This document shows, in pieces, positions 26,783 to 35,863 of a stretch of DNA of 64,000 bases. The stretch's first letter is position 1. Each line of letters opens with the position of its first letter. This stretch comes from Bacillota bacterium (GTDB lineage: Bacteria > Bacillota > Clostridia > Acetivibrionales > JANLFN01), in contig JAEZTC010000002.1 in assembly GCA_023421675.1 (NCBI GenBank), forward strand, positions 248,001 to 312,000, written 5' to 3'. The translations under genes and the position numbers were made by a program. The notes beneath the pieces were generated by a model. It worked only from the letters and a program-made list of their open reading frames with translations, ran no database searches and was not told the DNA's origin.

Positions 26783-27733
26783 CTAAAGTTTTAATTGACT
26801 GATAACTTCTTTTAAAAGATTACCCGATTTAATAAGTCTGGCTTTTTCATCAGCATCAAGCGGTATGTCTATTGTTCGCTCAATTCCTCGTCTGTTTACG
26901 ACTGTCGGTACACTCAGGCAGACATTGTCCAACCCATATTGCCCTGTAAGCAGGCTTGAAACTGTCAGAATGGAATTTTCATCCCTTACAATCGACTCCA
27001 CAATTCTTCTTACTGCAAGAGCTACAGCATAATAAGTAGCACCTTTACGTGATATTATTTCGTATGCTGCATTCTTTACATCTTCAAATATCTCCTTCTT
27101 TGAAATGCCGCCTTCGCAACCGCTGCAAGTTCTACAGTATTCATCCATCTGAATGCCTGCAATATTGGTAAGGCTCCAGGTTGCAACTTCACTGTCACCG
27201 TGTTCACCTATGATATATGCATGTACATTTCTTGGGTCAATTCCGGCATGATTTCCAAGAAGATATTTAAATCTCGCAGTATCAAGCACTGTACCCGAAC
27301 CTATAACTCTTTCACTTGGAAATCCAGATAATTTGTATGTAACGTAAGTCAATACATCTACAGGGTTTGTTACTATTAAAAGAATGCAATCTGTATTATA
27401 TTTAACAATCTCACCTATAATACCTTTAAATATTTCAGTATTCTTATTAACCAGATCCATTCTGGTTTCACCGGGTTTTTGACCGGCTCCGGCAGTTATA
27501 ATAACAATATCTGCACCTTTTACATCTTTCATTTCACCATTATAAATTCTTACAGGCCTTACAAAAGGCATACCATGGTTTAGATCCATGACTTCGCCTT
27601 CCGACTTTTCTGTATTTCTGTCTATAAGAACCAGTTCAGAAACAAGACCGCTCATCATTAACGTCATAGCAGTTGTGGAACCTACAAAACCTGCACCTAT
27701 TATAGCAACCTTGCTGGAAGTAATCTCATTCAT
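26783..27733 (-). CDS. ldh: L-lactate dehydrogenase
   Basis: Predicted 316 aa, standard length. It interconverts pyruvate and L-lactate with NADH. The Rossmann start VAIIGAGFVGSTTAM, the active loop GQKPGETR (Gln at the specificity position, which favours lactate over malate), and the catalytic IGEHGDSE are visible. The start at 27733 follows aaaggag; the open frame to 27805 is upstream sequence. A CSGCEG cluster near residue 205 is unusual. It is monocistronic, divergent from cinA, and in fermenting clostridia serves to re-oxidise NADH. Confidence 0.96.
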   Translation of the reverse strand: MNEITSSKVAIIGAGFVGSTTAMTLMMSGLVSELVLIDRNTEKSEGEVMDLNHGMPFVRPVRIYNGEMKDVKGADIVIITAGAGQKPGETRMDLVNKNTEIFKGIIGEIVKYNTDCILLIVTNPVDVLTYVTYKLSGFPSERVIGSGTVLDTARFKYLLGNHAGIDPRNVHAYIIGEHGDSEVATWSLTNIAGIQMDEYCRTCSGCEGGISKKEIFEDVKNAAYEIISRKGATYYAVALAVRRIVESIVRDENSILTVSSLLTGQYGLDNVCLSVPTVVNRRGIERTIDIPLDADEKARLIKSGNLLKEVISQLKL

Positions 27734-27853
27734 AAAATGCACTCCTTTAAACATAAAAGTAGATTTAAAATGCAAGAATATCAAGATATCTATCGTACTT
27801 TCCATATTATATATACCATATTATATTAATTCTAAACGTGTATAAGATAATAT

Positions 27854-27883
27854 TTGAAGTGGTTTGTAATAATATGATAAAAT
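27854..27883 (+). promoter_or_regulatory. Candidate promoter of cinA-murJ
   Basis: TTGAAG (27854-27859), 18-base spacer, TAAAAT (27878-27883), about 60 bases before cinA. The match to consensus is moderate. Confidence 0.5.
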
Positions 27884-27942
27884 GGCATAGATATAAAAGC
27901 ATCAACAACTTATAGTTGAATAATAAATAAAAGGTGATATAA

Positions 27943-29175
27943 ATGAATGCAGAAATACTGGCAGTGGGCACTGAGCTTTTAATGGGGCAGATTGCCAATA
28001 CCAATGCCCAATATATTTCATCCAGGCTTCCGGATGCTGGAATAGGAGTTTTTTATCACAGTGTGGTAGGAGATAATGCTGTAAGGCTGAAAGAATCACT
28101 TAAGCTTGCTTTGTCCAGAGCAGATATTGTAATAACAACTGGTGGACTTGGGCCAACGCAGGATGACCTTACAAAGGAAACCATTGCTGAATTGATGGGA
28201 AAAAAGCTTGTACTGGATGAGTACAGTGCAAATGAAATAAAGACTTTTTTTGAAAAAATAAACCGTAAAATGGTTGAAAGCAACCTCAAACAGGCTTATA
28301 TGCCTGAAGGCTGTATTATCATGAGAAATGAACATGGTACAGCACCGGGCTGTATAGTTGAGGCTGATGGTAAAGTAGTAGTTATGCTACCGGGACCTCC
28401 AATTGAAATGAAACCAATGTTTGAAAACAGTGTGATGCCTTATTTTATAAGCAAGCTGGAACATAGAATAGTTTCCAGGTTTGTAAGAGTATTTGGAATC
28501 GGCGAATCAGAGGTTGAGAGCAGGCTGATGGAGCTTGTCGAAGGCCAGACAAATCCTACAATTGCAACCTATGCAAAGGATGGGGAAGTCACCGTAAGAG
28601 TTACTGCCAAATGTGACTTTACTGAAGACGGGGAAAGTTATCTTAGCCCTGTTATAGAAAAAATAAAAGAAAAGCTTGGAATTGCAGTATACTCTACTGA
28701 GGGCAAGGACTTGGAACAGGTAGTTGGAGAAATGCTTATCGATAAAAAAATGTCTATAAGCTTTGCAGAATCCTGCACTGGTGGACTTATATCTGCTCAT
28801 ATTACAAACATACCGGGCATTTCAGAAGTCTTTTGCGGAAGTATTGTTTCCTATAGCAATGAAGTTAAGGAAGGACAGCTTGGTGTTAAGCATGAAACAC
28901 TTGAAAAATATGGTGCGGTGAGCAGTCAGGTTGCTGCTGAAATGGCAGCAGGTGTAAGGCAAAGGCTTGGTACTGATATTGGAGTATCTGTAACGGGAAT
29001 TGCCGGCCCAGGCGGTGCAACTGCAGAAAAACCTGTAGGTCTTGTTTACGTTGGAATTGCTGATAAGAACGGTGTTCAAACAAAGGAACTAAGACTTTGG
29101 GGAAGCAGGGAAAGAATAAGGAAAGTAACAGTTTTAAATGCTCTGGATACTGTCAGACAAAGAATTATAAAATAA
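27943..29175 (+). CDS. cinA: CinA-family protein (competence/damage-inducible)
   Basis: Predicted 410 aa. The N-terminal MoCF-like (COG1058) domain starts EILAVGTELLMGQIANTNAQY and has VITTGGLGPTQDD. The C-terminal domain (from about 255; SFAESCTGGLISAHI, VTGIAGPGGAT) is the PncC nicotinamide-nucleotide deamidase type, which converts NMN to nicotinate mononucleotide. It therefore probably recycles pyridine nucleotides. It is often upstream of recA; here murJ separates them. Start ATG behind aaaaggtgat. Confidence 0.96.
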   Translation: MNAEILAVGTELLMGQIANTNAQYISSRLPDAGIGVFYHSVVGDNAVRLKESLKLALSRADIVITTGGLGPTQDDLTKETIAELMGKKLVLDEYSANEIKTFFEKINRKMVESNLKQAYMPEGCIIMRNEHGTAPGCIVEADGKVVVMLPGPPIEMKPMFENSVMPYFISKLEHRIVSRFVRVFGIGESEVESRLMELVEGQTNPTIATYAKDGEVTVRVTAKCDFTEDGESYLSPVIEKIKEKLGIAVYSTEGKDLEQVVGEMLIDKKMSISFAESCTGGLISAHITNIPGISEVFCGSIVSYSNEVKEGQLGVKHETLEKYGAVSSQVAAEMAAGVRQRLGTDIGVSVTGIAGPGGATAEKPVGLVYVGIADKNGVQTKELRLWGSRERIRKVTVLNALDTVRQRIIK

Positions 29176-29202
29176 CAGCAATATAATTCAGGAGGCTGAA
29201 TT

Positions 29203-30819
29203 TTGGAAAAGTCAAAAGATAGGAATCTTGCCAGGGCTGCAATTATAGTAATGACTGCAATTGTTCTCAGCAGAATTCTTGGATTTTTAAGGACAACCCT
29301 CATAACAAATATTCTTAGTGTAGATGATAAAGATGCAATTTTCATGGCCTTCCAAATTACGGATGTTATGTTTATGCTGCTCATAGGCGGGTCTATATCA
29401 TCTGTACTTATACCTATGCTTACCCGTTTCATATCAAATGGAGAAGAAAAAGAAGGATGGAAGGCAATCTCGTCGTTTATAAATGTAATGTTTATTGCAA
29501 TTACCGTGTTATGCGGAATTGGAATCATATTTGCACATCAGCTTATAGATTTGGTAGCTGCAGGATTTGGACCGGCTAAGGCTGAGGTAACAGTGCAGGT
29601 CACGCGCATAATGTTTCCGTCTGTTGCGTTTATGATGCTTACAGGACTGGTTAACGGAGTTTCAAATTCATACCGAAGATTTGCTGCAGCTGCATATGGA
29701 AGTGTTATTTATAATATTTTATGTATAATAAGTATAATTTTTTTAAGCAGGTATGGTGTAAAGATGGTAGCTGTCGGCATATTGTCCAGTGCGGTACTTT
29801 ACTTCCTCATACAGCTTATATTTGCATTAAACATTCTTAAATATTACAGGCCAGGTATTCATTTTAGAAACCCCGATTTTAAAAGACTAGTACTGCTTTC
29901 AATACCATCATTGCTCGCATCTTCCATATCACAAATAAATATTCTTGTTTCGCAGTCATATAACTCATTTTTTTCTGAAGGAAGCGTAACAGCCCTTAGA
30001 AATGCTTCAGACATATGGCAGCTTCCATATGGAATTTTTGCCATGGGACTTGGTGTTGCAATACTGCCTTCGCTGTCTGAAATGCTTATTAAACATGATC
30101 TCGATTCATATAAACGTACTCTCACAAAATCTCTTAAGTCCATGCTTCTTGTTATAATTCCTGCCGCCATAGGGCTTGCGGTTATAGGAACACCGGTTGC
30201 AAGTGTAATATATAAATGGTCAATCGGAATGAAACCAGCTGCAATATCAACAACAGGACAGATACTTACGTTTTTTACGATTGCATTGGTTTCCCAGTCC
30301 ATTGTAGCTATCATAAACAGAGCTTATTATGCAAATAATGACACCAAAACACCTCTATATATAGGAGTATTCTCAATAGCGCTGAATGCTCTGTTCTGTT
30401 ACCTTTTATTTAAGTTAACAAATCTTGATTCGGCAGGTATGGCACTTGCTTATTCAATCTCAAGCGCTGTTTACGCATTCATGATGTTGTTTGTTCTTAA
30501 TAGAAAAATGGGTGGGTTAAAGCTTAACGTACTGCTTATATTTATAGTAAAAGTTATCGCAGCATCACTCATAATGGCAGTTTTTCTGTTCGCAGCAAAA
30601 AACCTTGTACCTGTTGAATTTACACAGACCTTTTCGATTAAAACTAAGGTAATTGAAATATTAATGCTTGGACTGGAAATTGGCACTGGTCTGATAATAT
30701 TTATGACAGCTGCAATATTAATGAAGGTTGAAGAAGCACTATATCTTTATACTACAGTAATAGGCAAGGTAAAAAGAATATTTCACAGACAGAATGTGAA
30801 AGAAATTGGAAAAATGTAA
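29203..30819 (+). CDS. murJ: Lipid II flippase MurJ (MviN family)
   Basis: Predicted 538 aa with about 14 membrane helices. It opens with the typical ARAAIIVMTAIVLSRILGFLR and contains SIPSLLASSISQINILVSQ and NRAYYANNDTKTPLY, both MviN hallmarks. MurJ moves lipid II across the cytoplasmic membrane for peptidoglycan assembly. TTG start behind ggaggc. It lies 27 bases after cinA and before recA, an uncommon position for a murJ gene, and is probably cotranscribed with cinA. Confidence 0.94.
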   Translation: MEKSKDRNLARAAIIVMTAIVLSRILGFLRTTLITNILSVDDKDAIFMAFQITDVMFMLLIGGSISSVLIPMLTRFISNGEEKEGWKAISSFINVMFIAITVLCGIGIIFAHQLIDLVAAGFGPAKAEVTVQVTRIMFPSVAFMMLTGLVNGVSNSYRRFAAAAYGSVIYNILCIISIIFLSRYGVKMVAVGILSSAVLYFLIQLIFALNILKYYRPGIHFRNPDFKRLVLLSIPSLLASSISQINILVSQSYNSFFSEGSVTALRNASDIWQLPYGIFAMGLGVAILPSLSEMLIKHDLDSYKRTLTKSLKSMLLVIIPAAIGLAVIGTPVASVIYKWSIGMKPAAISTTGQILTFFTIALVSQSIVAIINRAYYANNDTKTPLYIGVFSIALNALFCYLLFKLTNLDSAGMALAYSISSAVYAFMMLFVLNRKMGGLKLNVLLIFIVKVIAASLIMAVFLFAAKNLVPVEFTQTFSIKTKVIEILMLGLEIGTGLIIFMTAAILMKVEEALYLYTTVIGKVKRIFHRQNVKEIGKM

Positions 30820-30837
30820 AAAAATGCAAAATGACTA

Positions 30838-30880
30838 TTGACTAAGATAAAAATATAATATATAATTAGAACAGATGTTC
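30838..30880 (+). promoter_or_regulatory. recA promoter with LexA (SOS) box
   Basis: TTGACT (30838-30843), 17-base spacer, perfect TATAAT (30861-30866), then GAAC-AGAT-GTTC (30869-30880), which matches the Gram-positive LexA/DinR core GAAC-N4-GTTC exactly. Placement right after the -10 fits repression by LexA and induction by DNA damage. Confidence 0.88.
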
Positions 30881-30915
30881 GATAACAATTTGGTTAATGG
30901 AGGGCGCAAAATAGT

Positions 30916-31968
30916 ATGATTGAAAAGAAAAAGGCTTTAGAAATGGCTTTAGGACAGATAGAAAAGCAGTTTGGAAAAGGTGCTGTAATGAAGTTGGGAG
31001 AAAATTCTCATTTAAATGTTGAAGTTATACCAACCGGCGCACTTGGACTTGATATAGCACTTGGGGTTGGCGGTGTTCCCAGGGGAAGAATTGTTGAAAT
31101 ATTCGGACCTGAATCATCCGGTAAAACTACAGTTGCTCTTCATATAGTTGCACAGGCACAGAAGGCAGGGGGAGAGGCTGCATACATAGATGCTGAACAT
31201 GCTCTTGATCCTGTTTATGCTAAAAACCTTGGTGTAGATATAGATAACCTTATTGTTTCACAGCCTGACACAGGAGAACAAGCTCTTGAAATTGCGGAAG
31301 CGCTTGTAAGAAGCGGAGCTATTGATGTTATAGTAATAGACTCAGTTGCTGCTCTTGTTCCAAAGGCTGAAATAGACGGCGAAATGGGAGACGCCCACGT
31401 CGGACTTCAGGCAAGACTTATGTCACAGGCATTAAGAAAGCTTGCCGGTGTAATAAGCAAATCAAAGACAACTGCAATCTTTATTAACCAGCTTCGTGAA
31501 AAAGTAGGTATAATGTTTGGAAACCCTGAAACTACACCAGGAGGAAGAGCACTAAAATTCTATTCTTCGGTAAGACTTGACATAAGAAGGATTGAATCAA
31601 TTAAGCAGGGTACAGAGATTGTAGGAAACAGGACAAAGGCTAAAGTTGTTAAAAACAAAGTTGCACCTCCATTTAAAGAAGCTGAATTTGATATCGTTTA
31701 TGGGCAGGGTATCTCCAGAGAAGGCAGTATTCTTGATATTGCTGTTAATCACGATATCGTTAATAAGAGCGGAGCGTGGTTCTCATATAATGGCCAGAGA
31801 ATAGGCCAGGGAAGAGAAAATGTTAAGCAGTTCCTTAAGGAAAATGCTGATATAACAAATGAAATAGAAGCTAAAGTAAGGGAAATCTTTAACCAGTCAA
31901 TTCTTAAAAATATGAATCAACAGGCAGTCAGTGTTGATGAAGAAGATGAAGATGAATTGGATATCTAA
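30916..31968 (+). CDS. recA: Recombinase RecA
   Basis: Predicted 350 aa. Walker A GPESSGKTTVALH, Walker B DVIVIDSVAAL, the L1/L2 loop parts (GDAHVGLQARLMSQALRK; FINQLREKVGIMFGNPETTPGG) and an acidic tail (EEDEDELDI) are all present. It forms filaments on single-stranded DNA for recombination and triggers LexA self-cleavage. Expression is controlled by the LexA box at 30869-30880. Followed by recX after 99 bases. Confidence 0.99.
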   Translation: MIEKKKALEMALGQIEKQFGKGAVMKLGENSHLNVEVIPTGALGLDIALGVGGVPRGRIVEIFGPESSGKTTVALHIVAQAQKAGGEAAYIDAEHALDPVYAKNLGVDIDNLIVSQPDTGEQALEIAEALVRSGAIDVIVIDSVAALVPKAEIDGEMGDAHVGLQARLMSQALRKLAGVISKSKTTAIFINQLREKVGIMFGNPETTPGGRALKFYSSVRLDIRRIESIKQGTEIVGNRTKAKVVKNKVAPPFKEAEFDIVYGQGISREGSILDIAVNHDIVNKSGAWFSYNGQRIGQGRENVKQFLKENADITNEIEAKVREIFNQSILKNMNQQAVSVDEEDEDELDI

Positions 31969-32067
31969 TACAATAAGCTATTAACAAGATAATTCTTTAT
32001 GGCGGGCAATTAAAGCTTATTTATAATTTATATGATAAAATATTTTCATAGCTGACAAGGAGAAAAA

Positions 32068-32682
32068 ATGGTAATTACATCTGTGGAGAAGCATAAAAAT
32101 GGTAAGTATATGGTATATGTTGATGGACGATATTCTTTTTCAATAGATGAAGAAGCCTATATATCAATGAATTTTTATGATAAATCCATTATTACCGAAG
32201 AAGAGATCAGCTATATTAAAAATACTTTAAACTACAGGGCTGCAAAAGCCAAATCAATAAATTATCTTTCACTAAGGATACGCAGTGAAAAGGAAGTACT
32301 GTTAAAACTTACAGAAGACGGATATTCACATGATACAGCAGAAAAGGTAATAGAAGAATTGAAGTCAATGGGGTACATTAACGACCGTCTGTATGCTCAA
32401 AAGTTTGTTTATGACAGAAGCAAACTTAAACCCATGTCAAAAAAGATGCTGGCTATCGAATTACAGCGCAAAGGCGTATTATCAGATATCATAACTGAAA
32501 TAATAGATGATATGGATATAGATGAATATTCGGTAGCCGAAGGTTTGGTAAGGAAAAAGTTTGGAAAGTATAACTTAAAAGATGAAAAGATAATAAAACG
32601 TATATATTCGTTTCTTCACCACAGGGGTTATGATTTCGAATTTATACAGCAGCTCATTAACAATATAAATAGGGTGGGTTAA
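32068..32682 (+). CDS. recX: Regulatory protein RecX
   Basis: Predicted 204 aa, all-helical repeats typical of RecX (RIRSEKEVLLKLTEDGYS, MGYINDRLYAQKFVYDRS, LHHRGYDFEFI). RecX binds RecA filaments and limits or modulates their activity. It directly follows recA, its usual place. Start ATG behind aaggagaa. Confidence 0.95.
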   Translation: MVITSVEKHKNGKYMVYVDGRYSFSIDEEAYISMNFYDKSIITEEEISYIKNTLNYRAAKAKSINYLSLRIRSEKEVLLKLTEDGYSHDTAEKVIEELKSMGYINDRLYAQKFVYDRSKLKPMSKKMLAIELQRKGVLSDIITEIIDDMDIDEYSVAEGLVRKKFGKYNLKDEKIIKRIYSFLHHRGYDFEFIQQLINNINRVG

Positions 32683-32719
32683 CTGTATTAAATAAATAGG
32701 CAGCAAGGAAAATTTCTTT

Positions 32720-33757
32720 ATGAAATTTTATTTTAATGAAAAGACACGCACCTTTATAACACGTGCTGTTGTGTCCTTTATCCTGTTTGTGTTCTGTCTA
32801 TTGCTTTTATACGTTGGCGATGTTAACAACGAAAACAAAAACACCGCCTATATTAGTCACGCAGAAAAAACAACACTCTCTAAAGTGACAAACAAAAAAG
32901 CTGATGTTCTAGATAATCAGGCTGTTCAAAATGAAACTACGGCTAGACAAAAGAGTATTGACCTTTCTATTAATTCCGGAGCTTCAACTTCAATAAATTA
33001 TAACAACTCTTTAAACGAGTCTGAAAAAGCAAGTGATATTCCACAATCTATAAAGCAGAACTATGAATACAATCAAACCAGTGATACCTCTCTGATTCCC
33101 ACCATTGAACTTAAGAAGGAAGGAGGGGTTACAATTATTTATTATCACGCTATTAATGATGTAGTAAGCGGTATTGAAGAGCTTTTTGTAACTCCTGCCG
33201 CTTTCGACAGCCAAATGGCATATCTTAAGGATAACGGATATACTTCCATTACATTTGACGAAATAGATAACACTGAAAATATCAAAAAACCTGTAATCAT
33301 TACCTTTGATGATGGTTATGAAGACAATTATACAAATGCATATCCAATACTAAAAAAATATGGTTTTAAAGCAACTATCTTTTTATGTTCCAGTGTAATT
33401 GACAAGCCAGCTTACCTTAAAACTCCGCAAATACAGGAAATGAGTGATATAATCAGTTTTCAGAGTCACACTGTTACACATCCGAATCTTAATAAACTTA
33501 AACCTGAAGAACTGGATAGGGAACTATCCGAATCTAAGAATGTCCTGGAGCAATTAACTCAACAGCAAGTAAATGTACTTGCTTATCCAACAGGCTACTA
33601 TAATCAAAAAGTTATAAATGCAGTCTCAAAGTATTACAAATATGCGGTTACTACAGAAAAAGGTTTTTATTATAAGGGTGATAATCCATATACTTTAAAA
33701 AGGATTTATGTGCCTAGAAAGTTGACATTGGAAGAGTTTAAATTAAAAATAAGCTAA
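32720..33757 (+). CDS. Polysaccharide deacetylase family protein, membrane-anchored
   Basis: Predicted 345 aa. One N-terminal membrane helix (about 15-32), a Ser/Asn-rich linker to residue 125, then a NodB homology domain: motif 1 ITFDDGYEDN holds the catalytic Asp and metal Asp, motif 2 is HTVTH, and LAYPTGYY corresponds to motif 3. Such enzymes remove acetyl groups from peptidoglycan or other extracellular sugars. RBS is aaggaaa, weak. Convergent with the next gene, 20 bases apart. Confidence 0.92.
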   Translation: MKFYFNEKTRTFITRAVVSFILFVFCLLLLYVGDVNNENKNTAYISHAEKTTLSKVTNKKADVLDNQAVQNETTARQKSIDLSINSGASTSINYNNSLNESEKASDIPQSIKQNYEYNQTSDTSLIPTIELKKEGGVTIIYYHAINDVVSGIEELFVTPAAFDSQMAYLKDNGYTSITFDEIDNTENIKKPVIITFDDGYEDNYTNAYPILKKYGFKATIFLCSSVIDKPAYLKTPQIQEMSDIISFQSHTVTHPNLNKLKPEELDRELSESKNVLEQLTQQQVNVLAYPTGYYNQKVINAVSKYYKYAVTTEKGFYYKGDNPYTLKRIYVPRKLTLEEFKLKIS

Positions 33758-33777
33758 AAGGAAACTAAGTCAAAAAA

Positions 33778-34281
33778 TTATATAATACAAATTATCAGAT
33801 AACAAATTCCTGATACAACCACGGCAGCTGCAGCTGAAATAATAGTTCCGGCACCAAGACCGCCCTTAAGATGAAACTTATAATCTTTATAAGCCGGATT
33901 TCCTTCTGAACCTGGAATAATTAGAAAATTAGGCGTTATAGTACAAAAAAGAAGCCAATCCATTATAAATATGTCAAATATATTCCATGTCCACATAATT
34001 ATGAAACAATGCCCTAATAAGGTTAAATAGCTGGGGTTAAGATCTATATATGAGTGAATTACTGTCCAAAATACATATGTAAACAGTATAAGCATCATTG
34101 GAATTGCTAACAGCTTAAACTTTCTTTGCTCCTCTGGGGTTTTGGCAGGGACAGTTTTCTTGATTTCAGGCGGATAGTTGTGAAGCTGATATCTGGGGTT
34201 TAAATATATCATAAAAAGTATCATTGCTCCGAATAAAATTGAGAATATTAAACCATCCAGCAGTGCTCTTTCAAATAACAT
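33778..34281 (-). CDS. Small integral membrane protein of unknown function
   Basis: Predicted 167 aa with four membrane helices (about 8-30, 55-75, 87-110, 140-165). No known motif. The ATG at 34281 is chosen because ggagg lies seven bases upstream; a frame to 34323 would place the site inside the gene. A symmetrical hairpin and a second imperfect one (34379-34412) lie upstream. Homologues may exist in related clostridia, but I do not recognise a family. Confidence 0.7.
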   Translation of the reverse strand: MLFERALLDGLIFSILFGAMILFMIYLNPRYQLHNYPPEIKKTVPAKTPEEQRKFKLLAIPMMLILFTYVFWTVIHSYIDLNPSYLTLLGHCFIIMWTWNIFDIFIMDWLLFCTITPNFLIIPGSEGNPAYKDYKFHLKGGLGAGTIISAAAAVVVSGICYLIICII

Positions 34282-34332
34282 AATAACCTCCATGTCCCCA
34301 ATGTGCCAAATGAATCGTCCCATTGGGCACTC

Positions 34333-34356
34333 AAAAAGTGTATAAGCACTTTTTTA
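34333..34356. terminator. Symmetrical short terminator-like hairpin
   Basis: Stem aaaaagtg / cacttttt with loop tataag and T runs on both strands. On the minus strand it follows the methyltransferase operon and precedes the small membrane protein gene. Confidence 0.5.
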
Positions 34357-34468
34357 TGGGGTTAAATTTATTTTTATTGCACCTGCCATTGTTTCACAAA
34401 TGGTAGATGTGCATTAGCTCTCAGACTAAAGTCTTTCAAGCTAACTCCTCCTATAAACTAAAATAATG

Positions 34469-35110
34469 TTAATTAATTGATTTTATACTAAGCAGCATGG
34501 TGCTTGAGTACATTTCTATGCTTTCAACAGTAAGTCCATAGTTATTCAAATACCTTTCCCAATCTATTTTAAGAAAGTCTCTAAAGCCTTTTGGCTCTAA
34601 TAGATAGGGAAATAACATAAAAATTAATCGCCCCGGCAGTTTTTTAGGTTTACTCCAATCAATTATATAAAGCTTTCCGGTAGGCTTAAGTTTTGATGTC
34701 ATTTGGCAAATAACCGAATCCATTATATCCTTAGGCATTTCATGAAGGGATAGGGAAGTTGTTACTACGTCAAATTGTTCTTTAATATCAATGTTTGTCG
34801 CATCCATCTCAATAAGTTCTATATTAGAAAGCTTTTTTCTTAAAATCTTATTGCTGGCTACCGTTAACATGTCAGGAGACAGGTCAATACCAAGAATCTT
34901 ATGTCTGGCGTTTTCTTGAGCTATAGCTATTGATGTATTTGCAGTTCCGCAGCATACATCAAGGATCGATAAATCCTTATTTGATAACTTCTTTGCAAGT
35001 GCCAGCCGGGGATTAGAGCTTTTTTTAGGAAAACATATCACATCCATAAGATCATAGACTTTTGCCAGAATCTTATACATCAACTTTTCTTTTTTACGAT
35101 AATCTTTCAT
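34469..35110 (-). CDS. Class I SAM-dependent methyltransferase (UbiE-like)
   Basis: Predicted 213 aa. Motif I is LDVCCGTANTSIAIA, followed by GIDLSPDMLTVA and the post-motif TTSLSLHEMP, placing it among UbiE/COQ5-like and phospholipid N-methyltransferases. An internal proline-rich hydrophobic segment (RLIFMLFPYLLEP) may contact the membrane. Start ATG behind gtgaggtt. It is nine bases downstream of an isoprenylcysteine-methyltransferase-like membrane gene, so the two probably act together. Substrate unknown. Confidence 0.88.
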   Translation of the reverse strand: MKDYRKKEKLMYKILAKVYDLMDVICFPKKSSNPRLALAKKLSNKDLSILDVCCGTANTSIAIAQENARHKILGIDLSPDMLTVASNKILRKKLSNIELIEMDATNIDIKEQFDVVTTSLSLHEMPKDIMDSVICQMTSKLKPTGKLYIIDWSKPKKLPGRLIFMLFPYLLEPKGFRDFLKIDWERYLNNYGLTVESIEMYSSTMLLSIKSIN

Positions 35111-35119
35111 GATGTAACC

Positions 35120-35728
35120 TCACTTAAATAGAATGTATCTTGCAGTCTGTTTCATATACTTTATGTAACTATCTCCAAATGTTGATTTTAGGTGCATTTC
35201 CTCTTTAAGAATAAGATTGTGTATTGCAACTATATTAACTATTGCTACTAAAGCAGTGACTAAGCCGGGGTAAATAGCAGCTACCCCTATAAACATCAGA
35301 TCGAATCCAACAAATGCTGGGTTTCTGCTGTATCTATAAATTGATGTGGTTATAAGCTTGGTTTGTGTTGATTTATCGATGCCTACACGCCACGAAGTTT
35401 TCATGGAGATCATTGCAGTTATAAATATTAAAACTCCAGCTAATGTTGTTATTACACCAGCATAATTTATAAGAATGCTTGTTTTTAAAGGAATGATAAT
35501 TGACACAATTTTTGTTTCAAATAATGATAATAACAGCCACATAAAACCCCATATAAAAGTACTGATTTTGACTAAAATTTCTGCTTTGTGTATATTACTT
35601 TCTTTTCCGGCTTTTCCAAGGACATTGGCAGAAATTCTGTCCTTTCTGTATAGGATAATAAGCTTGGTTATGTAAGATGAAAAGAATATTATAAATAAAA
35701 ATAAAGAGAAGATATTAATCATTTTCAA
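35120..35728 (-). CDS. Isoprenylcysteine carboxyl methyltransferase-like (ICMT/PEMT) membrane protein
   Basis: Predicted about 202 aa with five membrane helices. The C-terminal half carries the family pattern TTSIYRYSRNPAFVGFDLMFIG and NLILKEEMHLKSTFGDSYIKYMKQTARYI, as in bacterial ICMT and phospholipid methyltransferase relatives that use SAM. Start could be TTG at 35728 (gaggtg six bases upstream) or ATG at 35722. A decayed copy of this gene's first 110 or so bases occurs at 38077-38195 through the tandem duplication described in findings. Confidence 0.85.
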   Translation of the reverse strand: MKMINIFSLFLFIIFFSSYITKLIILYRKDRISANVLGKAGKESNIHKAEILVKISTFIWGFMWLLLSLFETKIVSIIIPLKTSILINYAGVITTLAGVLIFITAMISMKTSWRVGIDKSTQTKLITTSIYRYSRNPAFVGFDLMFIGVAAIYPGLVTALVAIVNIVAIHNLILKEEMHLKSTFGDSYIKYMKQTARYILFK

Positions 35729-35813
35729 TTGTTTCACCTCACGATATAGATATATGAACAACTATTCATATAACAATTATATAGTGTACTTAAAATTTAG
35801 TCAAGAGAACCAA

Positions 35814-35845
35814 GTAAAAAACTGCCACGGAATTGACCGTGGCAG
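35814..35845 (-). terminator. Terminator after anti-sigma gene, unit 1
   Basis: Minus-strand stem ctgccacgg / ccgtggcag, loop of six, followed by TTTTTT. The unit 2 counterpart is at 38274-38304. Confidence 0.85.
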
Positions 35846-35863
35846 CTAAAGGATTACAAAGAA

